DNA from: Prevotella sp. CAG:732
Lineage (GTDB): Bacteria > Bacteroidota > Bacteroidia > Bacteroidales > Bacteroidaceae
NCBI GenBank assembly: GCA_000436035.1
Contig: FR893244.1
Span: 8,167 to 72,166, forward strand
Reading direction: 5' to 3'
DNA: 64,000 nucleotides
How positions within the stretch are numbered: position 1 is the first letter of the stretch; each line of letters begins with the position of its first letter. The notes beneath the pieces were generated by a model, which was not told the DNA's origin, made no database searches, and saw only the letters and a program-made list of their open reading frames with translations. Positions 43,765 to 51,871 of the stretch are shown piece after piece. The position numbers and the translations under genes are program-made.

Positions 43765-44590
43765 TATGAAAAATAAAGTTACTATTATCACGGTCAATTA
43801 TAACAATCTGGAAGGATTGAAAAGAACAATCCCTTCCGTATTGTCACAAACCTTTCATGACTATGAATATATTGTGATTGACGGTGGTTCGACAGATGGA
43901 AGTAAGGAATACATAGAGAGCCAACAACAAGGGCTCACCTATTGGGTAAGCGAAAGAGACAAGGGCATTTATCCTGCCATGAACAAGGGAATCGCCCAAG
44001 CTCATGGAGAATATTGTATCTTCATGAATTCTGGAGACCATTTTTTCTCTTCTGTAGCATTAGAACAAGCTGCGCTTGAATTAGACGGAACTGACTTTTG
44101 CGTTGGTAAGACTATAGTTATTGATGAACGTCTAGCATATCTCTGTACTCCGCCCCAAAAACTATCATTCAATTTTATTAAAGACAAAGCTTTAATACAC
44201 CAATCCATTTTCATCAAGACGCAGTTGTTACAGGAACATCCCTACAATGAGAAGCTCAAAATCGTTTCAGATTGGGCTAACATTCTAGAAAGTTGGTGTT
44301 TCTACAACAGCACATACAAACCATTGTCACCTATCATATCTGCATACTATAGGGATGGACTCTCGTCTTTAAACGAGGAATTACTCAGCAAGGAAAGACT
44401 ACAAGTCATCAAAGACTTATTTGGAGAGAATCTCCCTCATGAAAAAATATCCAAGGAAGAAAAAAGAGAAAGACTCGACGACGAGTTTAATTTCAAATTA
44501 CGCCGTGCCATAGCGCTAGGACCTATAGCACGTGATTGGAAAATCATTCGTAATGGATTTAAATTCTTATGGAGAGACTTATTTTATTAA
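43757..44590 (+). CDS. GT2-family glycosyltransferase (WcaA-like)
   Basis: This 277-residue protein starts at the ATG at 43757, giving an 8-bp overlap with the previous gene; the ATG at 43766 (MKNKVTIITVNYNN) is equally possible. It shows the GT2 A-fold: 'VTIITVNYNNLEGLKRTIPS', 'YEYIVIDGGSTDGSKEYIE', 'GIYPAMNKGIAQAHGEYCIF' and a DxD-like 'MNSGDHFF'. It is probably cytosolic, working on the same glycan as its neighbours. It is AT-rich. Confidence 0.9.
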   Translation: MNNMKNKVTIITVNYNNLEGLKRTIPSVLSQTFHDYEYIVIDGGSTDGSKEYIESQQQGLTYWVSERDKGIYPAMNKGIAQAHGEYCIFMNSGDHFFSSVALEQAALELDGTDFCVGKTIVIDERLAYLCTPPQKLSFNFIKDKALIHQSIFIKTQLLQEHPYNEKLKIVSDWANILESWCFYNSTYKPLSPIISAYYRDGLSSLNEELLSKERLQVIKDLFGENLPHEKISKEEKRERLDDEFNFKLRRAIALGPIARDWKIIRNGFKFLWRDLFY

Positions 44591-44608
44591 CACAAGCAAA
44601 GAATCAAT

Positions 44609-45766
44609 ATGAAAATTTTATATGACTACCAAGCCTTTGATATGCAAACACATGGGGGAGTTTCAAGATATTTTTCTGAACTTATAAGTCATTTGCCCCA
44701 AAACATCAAGACAGACATCAGTGTCATTGAGACCAATAATATATACTTGAAAGCCCTAGGCAAAGAACCTGCTGGAACTTTATACAAGAATTTTCTATGG
44801 CATAAAGATTCTCCGATAAAGCACTTTATGTACAAGCTATATTACAATGCTAAAAATGGAGCCTTCAGCAAATTGGATCATACACCAGCGATTAATCGTT
44901 TTGAATCAATAAAGCTTCTCAAAGAAGGTGACTTCGATTTGTTGCATCCTACATTCTTTGACCCATACTTTCTTCGGTTTATTGGGAACAAGCCGTTTGT
45001 CATCACAGTTCATGATATGATACCAGAACTGTTCCCTCAATATTATGCTTGTGATGATATACAAATCATACACAAGAACATCACCATACCACAAGCTGCA
45101 CACATCATTACTGTGAGCCAACAAACAAAGTTGGATTTATGCCGTGTCATGAATATAAAAGAAGAACAAGTCAGCGTTGTTTATCATGGTGCCAACGAAT
45201 CTCAATACATCCCAAATGAGAATGACAAGGATTTCGAATATATTCTCTATGTAGGCGAACGCCACCTTTACAAGAATTTCAATGACTTTGCCAAAAGTTG
45301 TATACCTATTTTAAAGCGCCACAAGGAGCTAATGGTCATTTGTACAGGAAAGCCTTTTACAGATTCTGAAAGAAAGATGCTCAAAGAATACGGAATGGAG
45401 AATAGATTCAAACATCGCTTCGTTGAAAACGACCAAGAGATGCTTGATCTTTATCATTATGCTCTAGCATTCGTCTTTCCATCTTCTTATGAAGGTTTTG
45501 GACTACCAATTCTAGAGGCCTACAAAGCCGGTTGCCCCGTCCTGCTCAATCATGCAAGTTGCTTCCCAGAGATAGCAGGAGATGCCGCCATTTTCTTCAA
45601 CATGAACGAAAAGGAAAACAATTTTGAAGAACAATTCGAAACTTTCTATTATCTGAATGGAAGTGAAAGAAATGAACTCATCAAGAAACAAAAAGAAAGA
45701 CTTAAGCGATATTCTTGGGATAAATCAGCTAAGAAATCCGCTGAGATTTATCAACGGTTTGTATAA
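44609..45766 (+). CDS. GT4-family glycosyltransferase (GT-B fold)
   Basis: This 385-residue protein opens with 'MKILYDYQAFDMQTHGGVSR', whose Gly-Gly loop is typical of GT4 acceptor domains. It has 'VITVHDMIPELFPQYY' and 'HIITVSQQTKLDLCR' in the N-lobe, and 'EYILYVGERHLYKNFNDFAK' in the linker. The donor-site motif is 'FVFPSSYEGFGLPILEAYKA' with the conserved E-x7-E. It closes the AT-rich glycosyltransferase operon, 18 bp after the GT2 gene. A 29-bp palindrome follows at 45796-45824. Confidence 0.92.
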   Translation: MKILYDYQAFDMQTHGGVSRYFSELISHLPQNIKTDISVIETNNIYLKALGKEPAGTLYKNFLWHKDSPIKHFMYKLYYNAKNGAFSKLDHTPAINRFESIKLLKEGDFDLLHPTFFDPYFLRFIGNKPFVITVHDMIPELFPQYYACDDIQIIHKNITIPQAAHIITVSQQTKLDLCRVMNIKEEQVSVVYHGANESQYIPNENDKDFEYILYVGERHLYKNFNDFAKSCIPILKRHKELMVICTGKPFTDSERKMLKEYGMENRFKHRFVENDQEMLDLYHYALAFVFPSSYEGFGLPILEAYKAGCPVLLNHASCFPEIAGDAAIFFNMNEKENNFEEQFETFYYLNGSERNELIKKQKERLKRYSWDKSAKKSAEIYQRFV

Positions 45767-45795
45767 CTTTTATCTTTTATCTCAAGCTATCATAG

Positions 45796-45824
45796 AATTT
45801 GCTCCACAAGTTGTGGAGCAAATT
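45796..45824. terminator. 29-bp perfect palindrome after the glycosyltransferase operon
   Basis: AATTTGCTCCACAA (45796-45809) and TTGTGGAGCAAATT (45811-45824) pair perfectly around one G. It lies 30 bp after the GT4 stop codon. The following plus-strand bases are A-rich rather than T-rich, so it is not a textbook intrinsic terminator. It may act with the A/T flanks, or be a protein-binding site. Confidence 0.5.
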
Positions 45825-46069
45825 AAAAAAGTTCTATATTCCATTCCATGAGGACACTATCGTTATTTGATAGACAAGTTCTTAAAGGAACCAGAAAAAG
45901 GGACAACTCTGCGGATATGTTGTAGCGTGCAAGCACATCTTGCGCAAGGAAGAGACAAGAATGTACGCACCATCTGCTCTGCCGGCATTGGAAGAGAAGC
46001 CAGCATTCAGAAATTCGATTTTGTCAGTAAAGGCATGAATACAGGAGCGAATAGGGCTAAAATGGTCGC
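45825..46069. other. Short spacer with possible gene remnant
   Basis: No convincing gene is present. A plus-strand frame from a TTG at 45867 to 46085 would encode 72 residues, and a short frame opens at the ATG at 45848. Neither has a ribosome site or a recognisable domain. The longer one runs into the 3' end of the convergent HU-like gene. The stretch may be a decayed gene of an accessory module. Confidence 0.35.
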
Positions 46070-46669
46070 TCACTTCAAGAAATAGATGGGCGAATGCCTC
46101 GTCCCATCCTTCACCATGATACCTTTCTCACAGAAATATTTGAGCCACTTCTGGGCGGTATATTGGGTCAAGCCGAAAAGGAGGCGAAGGGCACGAGTGG
46201 TGATGAAACGATTCTCTTCCAGATATTCCTTGATTTTCTCCAAAAGTTTCTCTTCCGTATATTGGGAAGACTGCGTAGTATATTCGGAACGGATGAAGTG
46301 CATTCCTATCTCCACCTCATCCATGAGCGATGACTCCGGACGGAAATTGATGCCAGCAAGACGAACCTCCTTACCCGTAATCTTTCTATCAGGCTGTTCC
46401 TCAGGCATCTCCAAACTCGCCGACAAGGAGAAATAACCCAACTCCGGGATGTGAACTCGGCGCCCCATCGTAAACTCCGGCACACAGATGTCATGCAATT
46501 CCCTGAGGACTGCCGCCACATCTCCCTTGGTGAGCGAGCACCGATTCTGAATGGCAGTTTCCAACTCCTTGTCCGTCATCGGCTCATGCTGAACGAGTCT
46601 AACGTATTGACGATTTTCCCCAGTACCTTATGAGTTTTTGATGGTATAAATGTCATATTTCAAATCCAT
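46070..46669 (-). pseudogene. HU-like DNA-binding protein gene interrupted by an in-frame stop
   Basis: Reading from an ATG at 46669, the frame runs 'MDLKYDIYTIKNS', a TAA at codon 14 (46630-46628), then 'GTGENRQYVRLVQHEP' and on through 'MTDKELETAIQNRCSLTKGD' to 46070, about 199 codons in one frame. A TAA for CAA (Gln) change would explain the break. The remainder has the Bacteroidetes HU-like features 'GRRVHIPELGYFSLSASLE' and 'ITGKEVRLAGINFRPESSL', plus a C-terminal winged-helix-like part ('ITTRALRLLFGLTQYTAQKW'). Reinitiation at the ATG at 46579 could still make a 169-residue protein lacking the first strand. The longer start is inferred from the continuous, family-like reading frame. Confidence 0.72.
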
Positions 46670-46731
46670 ACGATAAAGTTTTTGGGTTTACATCAATAGT
46701 TCGTGGTAACAGTTGTTCTTGAAACCTATTG

Positions 46732-46739
46732 CAAATATA
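46732..46739 (-). promoter_or_regulatory. Candidate -7 box for the HU-like gene
   Basis: TATATTTG on the minus strand (CAAATATA) matches TAnnTTTG and stands about 63 bp before the ATG at 46669. This supports 46669, not 46579, as the original start. No clean -33 element is visible. Confidence 0.45.
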
Positions 46740-46820
46740 GCAAATAATGCTAGACATTGTACTAATTGGTGAAAAGAATTAGGATTATTTATACATTTTC
46801 GAGCGTCAAATTATCTTTTA

Positions 46821-46936
46821 GCGACCGCCAAAACATCTTATGGCGACCGCTTGACGATTTGATGGCGGGGGGCATGGCGGTCGTTTGACGATTTGATGGC
46901 GGTTGCCACAAAATCTTTTGACGACCGCCAAAAGAT
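46821..46936. repeat. Cluster of short direct and inverted GGCGGTCG repeats
   Basis: GCGACCGCCAAAACAT at 46821 recurs as ACGACCGCCAAAAGAT at 46921, exactly 100 bp apart. TTGACGATTTGATGGCGG occurs at 46851 and 46885. Together about six GGCGGTCG-like cores lie in alternating orientation in 116 bp, so several mutually exclusive hairpins can form. No gene is present between 46670 and 47060. The cluster lies between the divergent HU-like gene and glf, about 60 bp before the glf promoter. Confidence 0.8.
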
Positions 46937-46996
46937 GTGCAAGACGCAGTTCTGCTACCACATCCATGCGGCACATTGAAATAAAAGGAAGAAAAC

Positions 46997-47028
46997 ATTG
47001 CGTATCTGACTAAAATTCCTTACCTTTG
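46997..47028 (+). promoter_or_regulatory. Promoter of glf
   Basis: ATTG (46997-47000), a 20-bp spacer and TACCTTTG (47021-47028) fit the consensus. The ATG at 47061 is 32 bases after the -7 box. Confidence 0.7.
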
Positions 47029-47060
47029 CAGAAACTTTCATCAATCATCAAGATAAGGAT

Positions 47061-48248
47061 ATGAACAACAAGAAATACGACTATCTCATAGTAGGAGCCG
47101 GACTTTTCGGCTCCACTTTCGCCCATATTGCCCACAAGCAGGGCAAAAAGTGCCTTGTCATCGACAAGCGACCTCACCTAGGTGGCAACATCTATTGTGA
47201 GAATATAGAGGGCATCAACGTGCATAAGTATGGTGCACATATCTTCCATACCTCCAACAAACAGGTATGGGACTTCGTCAACTCCATCGTGGAGTTCAAC
47301 CGATACACCAACTCACCTGTAGCCAACTACCAAGGCAAGCTCTACAACTTGCCTTTCAATATGAACACCTTCTATCAGATGTGGGGCGTGACAACTCCTG
47401 AGGAGGCACAAGCCAAGATCGACGAGCAGAAGGCGGCTTATAGTGAAGAGTTGAGAGTGAAGAACGAAGAATTGGGACTTCCAAACGAGCCTCACAACCT
47501 GGAGGAGCAAGCGATGCTTCTCGTTGGCAAGGACATCTATGAGCGACTCATCAAGGGATATACCGAGAAGCAATGGGGAAGAAAATGCACGGAGTTGCCT
47601 GCCTTCATCATCAAGCGACTGCCTGTGCGACTCGTCTTCGACAACAACTACTTCAACGATAAGTACCAAGGCATACCTGTGGGAGGCTACAACAAGTTGA
47701 CTGAAGGCTTGTTGGAAGGCATCGACAGCCAGACTTCCATCGACTTCTTCAGCACTCCATACGAAATGCCGAATGGCGAGAAAGCCATTCTGAAGGATGC
47801 TTGGAAGGAAATCGCCGACAAACTTGTCTTCACAGGAAAGATAGATGAGTTCTACGACTACCAGTTCGGCAAACTGAACTACCGTACCGTTCGCTTCGAG
47901 CAGGAAATCATCGACAAACCTAACTACCAGGGCAACGCTGTGGTCAACTATACCGAGCGTAAGGTGCCTTACACCCGTGTCATCGAGCACAAGCACTTCG
48001 AGATGTTTGGTGCAGAGGTATATGATTGTCCGAAGACCGTCATCTCCAAGGAATACTCTACCGAATGGAAGGACGGCATGGAGCCATACTATCCAGTCAA
48101 CGACAAGGAGAACACCGAGCTTGCCGCCCAGTACAAGGCACTCGCCGAGCAAGAGCAAGATGTCATCTTTGGCGGTCGCCTGGCAGAGTACAAGTACTAC
48201 GACATGGCTCCTATCATCGAAAAAGTTTTGGGTATGGAGATCCGTTAA
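47061..48248 (+). CDS. glf: UDP-galactopyranose mutase
   Basis: This 395-residue flavoprotein interconverts UDP-galactopyranose and UDP-galactofuranose in the cytosol. It has the FAD-binding 'YDYLIVGAGLFGSTFAHIAH' and 'VIDKRPHLGGNIYCE', then 'VHKYGAHIFHTSNKQVWDFV', 'GYTEKQWGRKCTELP', 'RLVFDNNYFNDKYQGIPVGG' and 'GGRLAEYKYYDMAPIIEKVL', all family signatures. It is about 28 residues longer than the E. coli enzyme. A low-complexity insert 'SEELRVKNEELG' (about residues 128-139, bases 47442-47477) looks like the product of a common noncoding repeat. It should feed the galactofuranosyltransferase-like enzyme at 36374-37417. Confidence 0.96.
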   Translation: MNNKKYDYLIVGAGLFGSTFAHIAHKQGKKCLVIDKRPHLGGNIYCENIEGINVHKYGAHIFHTSNKQVWDFVNSIVEFNRYTNSPVANYQGKLYNLPFNMNTFYQMWGVTTPEEAQAKIDEQKAAYSEELRVKNEELGLPNEPHNLEEQAMLLVGKDIYERLIKGYTEKQWGRKCTELPAFIIKRLPVRLVFDNNYFNDKYQGIPVGGYNKLTEGLLEGIDSQTSIDFFSTPYEMPNGEKAILKDAWKEIADKLVFTGKIDEFYDYQFGKLNYRTVRFEQEIIDKPNYQGNAVVNYTERKVPYTRVIEHKHFEMFGAEVYDCPKTVISKEYSTEWKDGMEPYYPVNDKENTELAAQYKALAEQEQDVIFGGRLAEYKYYDMAPIIEKVLGMEIR

Positions 48249-48273
48249 ATTAGAATCGAAGAGGGATAAGTGA

Positions 48274-50109
48274 ATGAATAAGAGCAAAATAAAGAATCGA
48301 ATATTTCCACGCACTTTGTGGAACCGTGACACCACCTCACTATGGGGTTGCGCCTTTGTCCAACTCATCTTGTTTGACATCATTTGGTGCTTACAGACCA
48401 CCTTCTCGTCCTTCTCCATCCCGGAAGTATATGTCAACACCATCTTGGTGGCACTTTTGTGCATACTTCCCTGGATGCTCACTGGCAAGAAATGGGGGGA
48501 ATACCTCTTCCTGTTCATCCTCGACGGATTGCTCATCAGCAATCTGATGTATAGCCGCACCTACAACTCTGCGATACCCCTGGAAAGCTATTTTCTGGCA
48601 GGCAACCTGAGTGACTTCACTGCCAGCGTAGTCGATTCCATGCGACTCATCGACCTACTGCTACCACTCTCCACCCTTGCTTGCATCATCTTTCTTAGCA
48701 AGGGGAAAAAGGGGTTGCAAAAGGATTCTTCGGCAATAAATGCCACGCTACCGAAAGCCAACTTTGCCTTGCGACTGAAGCAATATGGCATCACCACGCT
48801 CATCGTATTTCTCATCTCCGCCATCCAAGTGATGTGCAGAGGTGGATGGCAAAAGGCTTTCGAGAGGCTGCAAAACGCCAACTACTATACTTGCGCCGTA
48901 CCCATGTACACCATCTTTGGCAACCTCATCCACCAAGGCATGCAGACCCAATCGCCTTTCACCTCCAAGATGCAAGCCGACATCTGCCAATGGATGAAGC
49001 AACAGCCTGCCTATCAACCACTTTCCGACAGCATCGCATCCAAGAAGACCTTGATTGTCATCTTCTGTGAGTCCTTGGAGAGCTGGGTGATCAATAAGAA
49101 GGTGGAGGGACAAGTGATTACACCGAACCTCAATGCATTCATCGCCGATGCCCACACACTCTATGCCCCGAACGTGCTCACACAAGTGAAGGGAGGACGC
49201 TCCATCGATGGCCAACTCTTGGTCAACACCGGCCTTCTACCATTGATGAACGGCTGCTATGCCATGCAATACCCTGGCACCACCTATCCATCACTAGCCA
49301 AGGCTCTCAAGGAAAGATACCACTCCAAGTCGTACTTGATGACAGTTGACAAGCCCGTGACATGGAATCAAGAGATTGTGGCTCACAACTTTGGCATAGA
49401 CACCCTCTTCTGCAACGACAGTTGGGTGAACGACGAGAAAGTGGGTAGCCGAAAGAAGCTAGGCGACGTGTCGTTCATGAAGCAAATCGTCAAGAAGTTG
49501 AGCAGCAGTGACATCCTAAGCCAGGGAAAAAGCACCTTTCTACAAATCGTTACCTATTCTGGGCACAACCCCTTTGTGCTGCCCGACAACTTGAAGCGCA
49601 TCCACTTCAAGGGCGATTATCCAGAGAAGATGCGTGACTATATGACCATGGCAAACTATACCGACCATGGACTAGGCATCTTACTCAACTACTTGAAATC
49701 TCGCCCCGACTACAAGGATATGATGATTGTCATCATCGGTGACCACGAGGGTCTTGCCGCCGACCGCAAGCCCATTTGTGCATCATCTGCCGCCAAAAGT
49801 ATCGTGAGCGACAAGCAGTTGACACCTTTCATCGTCATCAATGCGCCGGTGGGTGGCATCTACAAGCCAGTACTGGGACAAGTGGACCAATACCCTACCA
49901 TCCTCAACCTCCTGCATCTTGACAGCTATCAATGGAAAGGAATGGGACAGAGCATTCTCGACCCAGCCAAGCAACCTGCCGCCGTAGGCTCAGACAACAT
50001 GAACGTGGAGAAAACAGGAAATGTCGCAGACAAGGAAATCAAGAGGTTGACCGAAGCTCACCGAATTTCAGACCTTCTCATCAGATATGACAAGATTGTC
50101 AAACATTGA
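48274..50109 (+). CDS. LTA-synthase-family membrane sulfatase-fold enzyme
   Basis: This 611-residue protein has about five N-terminal transmembrane segments (residues 25-205) and a periplasmic alkaline-phosphatase/sulfatase domain. 'LIVIFCESLESWVINK' fits the metal-binding N-terminal strand, 'VKGGRSIDGQLLVNTGLLP' the loop with the nucleophile, 'TYSGHNPFVLP' and 'MIVIIGDHEGLAADR' the later metal ligands. Members transfer phosphoglycerol or phosphoethanolamine to surface glycans or lipids. In a Gram-negative envelope locus, modification of LPS or a surface polysaccharide is likely. It starts 26 bp after glf with a GAGGGATAAG ribosome site. The substrate is inferred. Confidence 0.85.
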   Translation: MNKSKIKNRIFPRTLWNRDTTSLWGCAFVQLILFDIIWCLQTTFSSFSIPEVYVNTILVALLCILPWMLTGKKWGEYLFLFILDGLLISNLMYSRTYNSAIPLESYFLAGNLSDFTASVVDSMRLIDLLLPLSTLACIIFLSKGKKGLQKDSSAINATLPKANFALRLKQYGITTLIVFLISAIQVMCRGGWQKAFERLQNANYYTCAVPMYTIFGNLIHQGMQTQSPFTSKMQADICQWMKQQPAYQPLSDSIASKKTLIVIFCESLESWVINKKVEGQVITPNLNAFIADAHTLYAPNVLTQVKGGRSIDGQLLVNTGLLPLMNGCYAMQYPGTTYPSLAKALKERYHSKSYLMTVDKPVTWNQEIVAHNFGIDTLFCNDSWVNDEKVGSRKKLGDVSFMKQIVKKLSSSDILSQGKSTFLQIVTYSGHNPFVLPDNLKRIHFKGDYPEKMRDYMTMANYTDHGLGILLNYLKSRPDYKDMMIVIIGDHEGLAADRKPICASSAAKSIVSDKQLTPFIVINAPVGGIYKPVLGQVDQYPTILNLLHLDSYQWKGMGQSILDPAKQPAAVGSDNMNVEKTGNVADKEIKRLTEAHRISDLLIRYDKIVKH

Positions 50110-50143
50110 GTTAGAACTTCAACATTTCTACAACTTTTATCAA

Positions 50144-50151
50144 TACCTTTG
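50144..50151 (+). promoter_or_regulatory. -7 box for the ArnT-like gene
   Basis: TACCTTTG matches TAnnTTTG and lies 23 bases before the ATG at 50174. A TTTC (about 50125) sits near the -33 position. This supports 50174 rather than an earlier start inside the preceding gene. Confidence 0.6.
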
Positions 50152-50173
50152 CAGCAGAATATATATCATCAAT

Positions 50174-51871
50174 ATGAACACCCAATACAACAAAGCATTC
50201 TGGTATATCAGCATCCTTGCTATCTTGATGCTGATACCATTCCTAGGGCTCACCGACTTCAATACGAAGGGCGAGCCACGCGAGGCAGTCGTAGCCTACA
50301 CCATGCTGGAGCATGGCAACTGGATATTGCCGATCAACAACGGAGGCGACATCCCCTACAAGCCACCTTTCTTCCACTGGTGCATCGCCTTCTTCAGTCT
50401 CTTCATCGGTCACGTCAACGAGTTTACCTCTCGCTTGCCGTCCGCCATCTCCCTCGTCTTGATGACCATCGGTGGTTTCACCTTCTTTGCCAAGCGCAAG
50501 GACACCAAGACCGCCCTCATCGCCGCCATCCTCACGCTCACTTCCTTCGAGGTGCACCGTGCTGGCGTCAACTGTCGTGTGGATATGGTCAACACAGCTT
50601 TCATGGTAGGAGCGATGTATCTGCTCTATCGCTGGTGGGAAAAGGGCAAGAAGCAGTTGCCTTGGCTTGCCATCCTCTGCATGAGCGGTGCCACACTGAC
50701 CAAGGGTCCCGTGGGCATCATCCTGCCTTGCTTTGTGATGGGCGTATTCATGCTCACCCAGCGAGAGAATTTCTGGGGCATCGTCTGGCGCATGGCACTC
50801 ACTGCCGTGCTGTCGCTCATCATCCCTTTCTGTTGGTATTACGCCGCCTATCAACAAGGTGGTGATGCCTTCTTACACTTGGTCAAGGAGGAGAACATCG
50901 ACCGATTCCTCGGCAAGATGTCGTATGGTTCGCATGAGAACCCAGCGTGGTATAATCTGCTCACCCTCATCACGGGTTGGCTCCCTTATACCTTATTATT
51001 ATTGTTCTCCCTCTTCATCCTGCCTTGGAAGCAGTTTGCGAAGAGCAAGTTGGTAGCCAACATGAAGCAAGCCACTCCCCTACAGGTATTCACATGGCTT
51101 GCCTTCCTCCTTGTACTCTTCTTCTATTGCATTCCGAAGAGCAAGCGTAGCGTATATCTCTTGCCTTGCTATCCTTTCATGGCTTATCTCATCGCCGAGT
51201 ACATCGTATGGATGATGAAGGAGAAGGTAGGTGCGCTGAAGGTCTATGCTTGGGTGATGGCCGTGCTCACCATTATCCTCAACGTGGCATATCTCGCCGT
51301 AAGATGGGGGGCAGTTCCAGACAGCATCTTCCATGGTAAGCATGCCGCCGACAATGTCGCCATGCTCCATGCACTCGCCGACTATCCTATCGCCAGCTAC
51401 ATCTTTGTCGTGATGTCACTCTACCTGGCATACAGAATCATCGTATCGCTGAAAAAGAAGGATGTGAGGGAGATCTGTGGCAGCACCCTCGCCACCATCA
51501 TCGGTCTATTCCTCGTGCTTGATACCAGTCTGCAACCAGCAGTGCTCAACACCAAGGCAGACAAGCCACTTGCCCCTATGATAGAGCAGCGATTCGACAC
51601 GAACAAGCTATACTCTTACATACCTATCAAGGACTTGCACTTCTTCAGCCTCAACTTCTATTTGGGCGACAAGATACAGCAGTTTGAGAAAGTATTGCCA
51701 CAAGATGGCGTACTGATGATTCCAGAGGATAGCTTTGAGGAATTCAAGGAGAAATACGGCAAGGGCTATGTCTTCCAAAAGGACTGGGAGATTAAGAAAG
51801 TCGTGGAATGGCATAGTCCTATAGGATTCTATCGATTTGTGAAGAGCGAGCCTACACTCGCTCTTCGATAA
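50174..51871 (+). CDS. ArnT/PMT-like polyprenyl-phosphate sugar transferase
   Basis: This 565-residue membrane protein starts at the ATG at 50174 (MNTQYNKAFWYISILAILML). It has about twelve hydrophobic segments. The first periplasmic loop carries the GT-C motif 'TDFNTKGEPREAVVAYTMLE' (Asp and Glu of the active site) and 'GDIPYKPPFFHWCIAFFSLF', as in ArnT and other GT39/GT83 enzymes. It probably moves a sugar from a polyprenyl-phosphate donor to lipid A or another acceptor in the periplasm. The convergent GtrB/ArnC-like gene (51852-52781) could make that donor. The two genes overlap tail to tail by 20 bp. Confidence 0.88.
   Translation: MNTQYNKAFWYISILAILMLIPFLGLTDFNTKGEPREAVVAYTMLEHGNWILPINNGGDIPYKPPFFHWCIAFFSLFIGHVNEFTSRLPSAISLVLMTIGGFTFFAKRKDTKTALIAAILTLTSFEVHRAGVNCRVDMVNTAFMVGAMYLLYRWWEKGKKQLPWLAILCMSGATLTKGPVGIILPCFVMGVFMLTQRENFWGIVWRMALTAVLSLIIPFCWYYAAYQQGGDAFLHLVKEENIDRFLGKMSYGSHENPAWYNLLTLITGWLPYTLLLLFSLFILPWKQFAKSKLVANMKQATPLQVFTWLAFLLVLFFYCIPKSKRSVYLLPCYPFMAYLIAEYIVWMMKEKVGALKVYAWVMAVLTIILNVAYLAVRWGAVPDSIFHGKHAADNVAMLHALADYPIASYIFVVMSLYLAYRIIVSLKKKDVREICGSTLATIIGLFLVLDTSLQPAVLNTKADKPLAPMIEQRFDTNKLYSYIPIKDLHFFSLNFYLGDKIQQFEKVLPQDGVLMIPEDSFEEFKEKYGKGYVFQKDWEIKKVVEWHSPIGFYRFVKSEPTLALR

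Noticed and set aside
45867..46085. Small plus-strand gene with TTG start
   Set aside because: No ribosome-binding site and no domain, and it overlaps the HU-like gene end. It is kept only as a possible remnant.
47313..48560. A 415-codon minus-strand open frame opposite glf
   Set aside because: It is low-complexity Val/Leu-rich sequence running over two genes on the other strand, whose families are clear.
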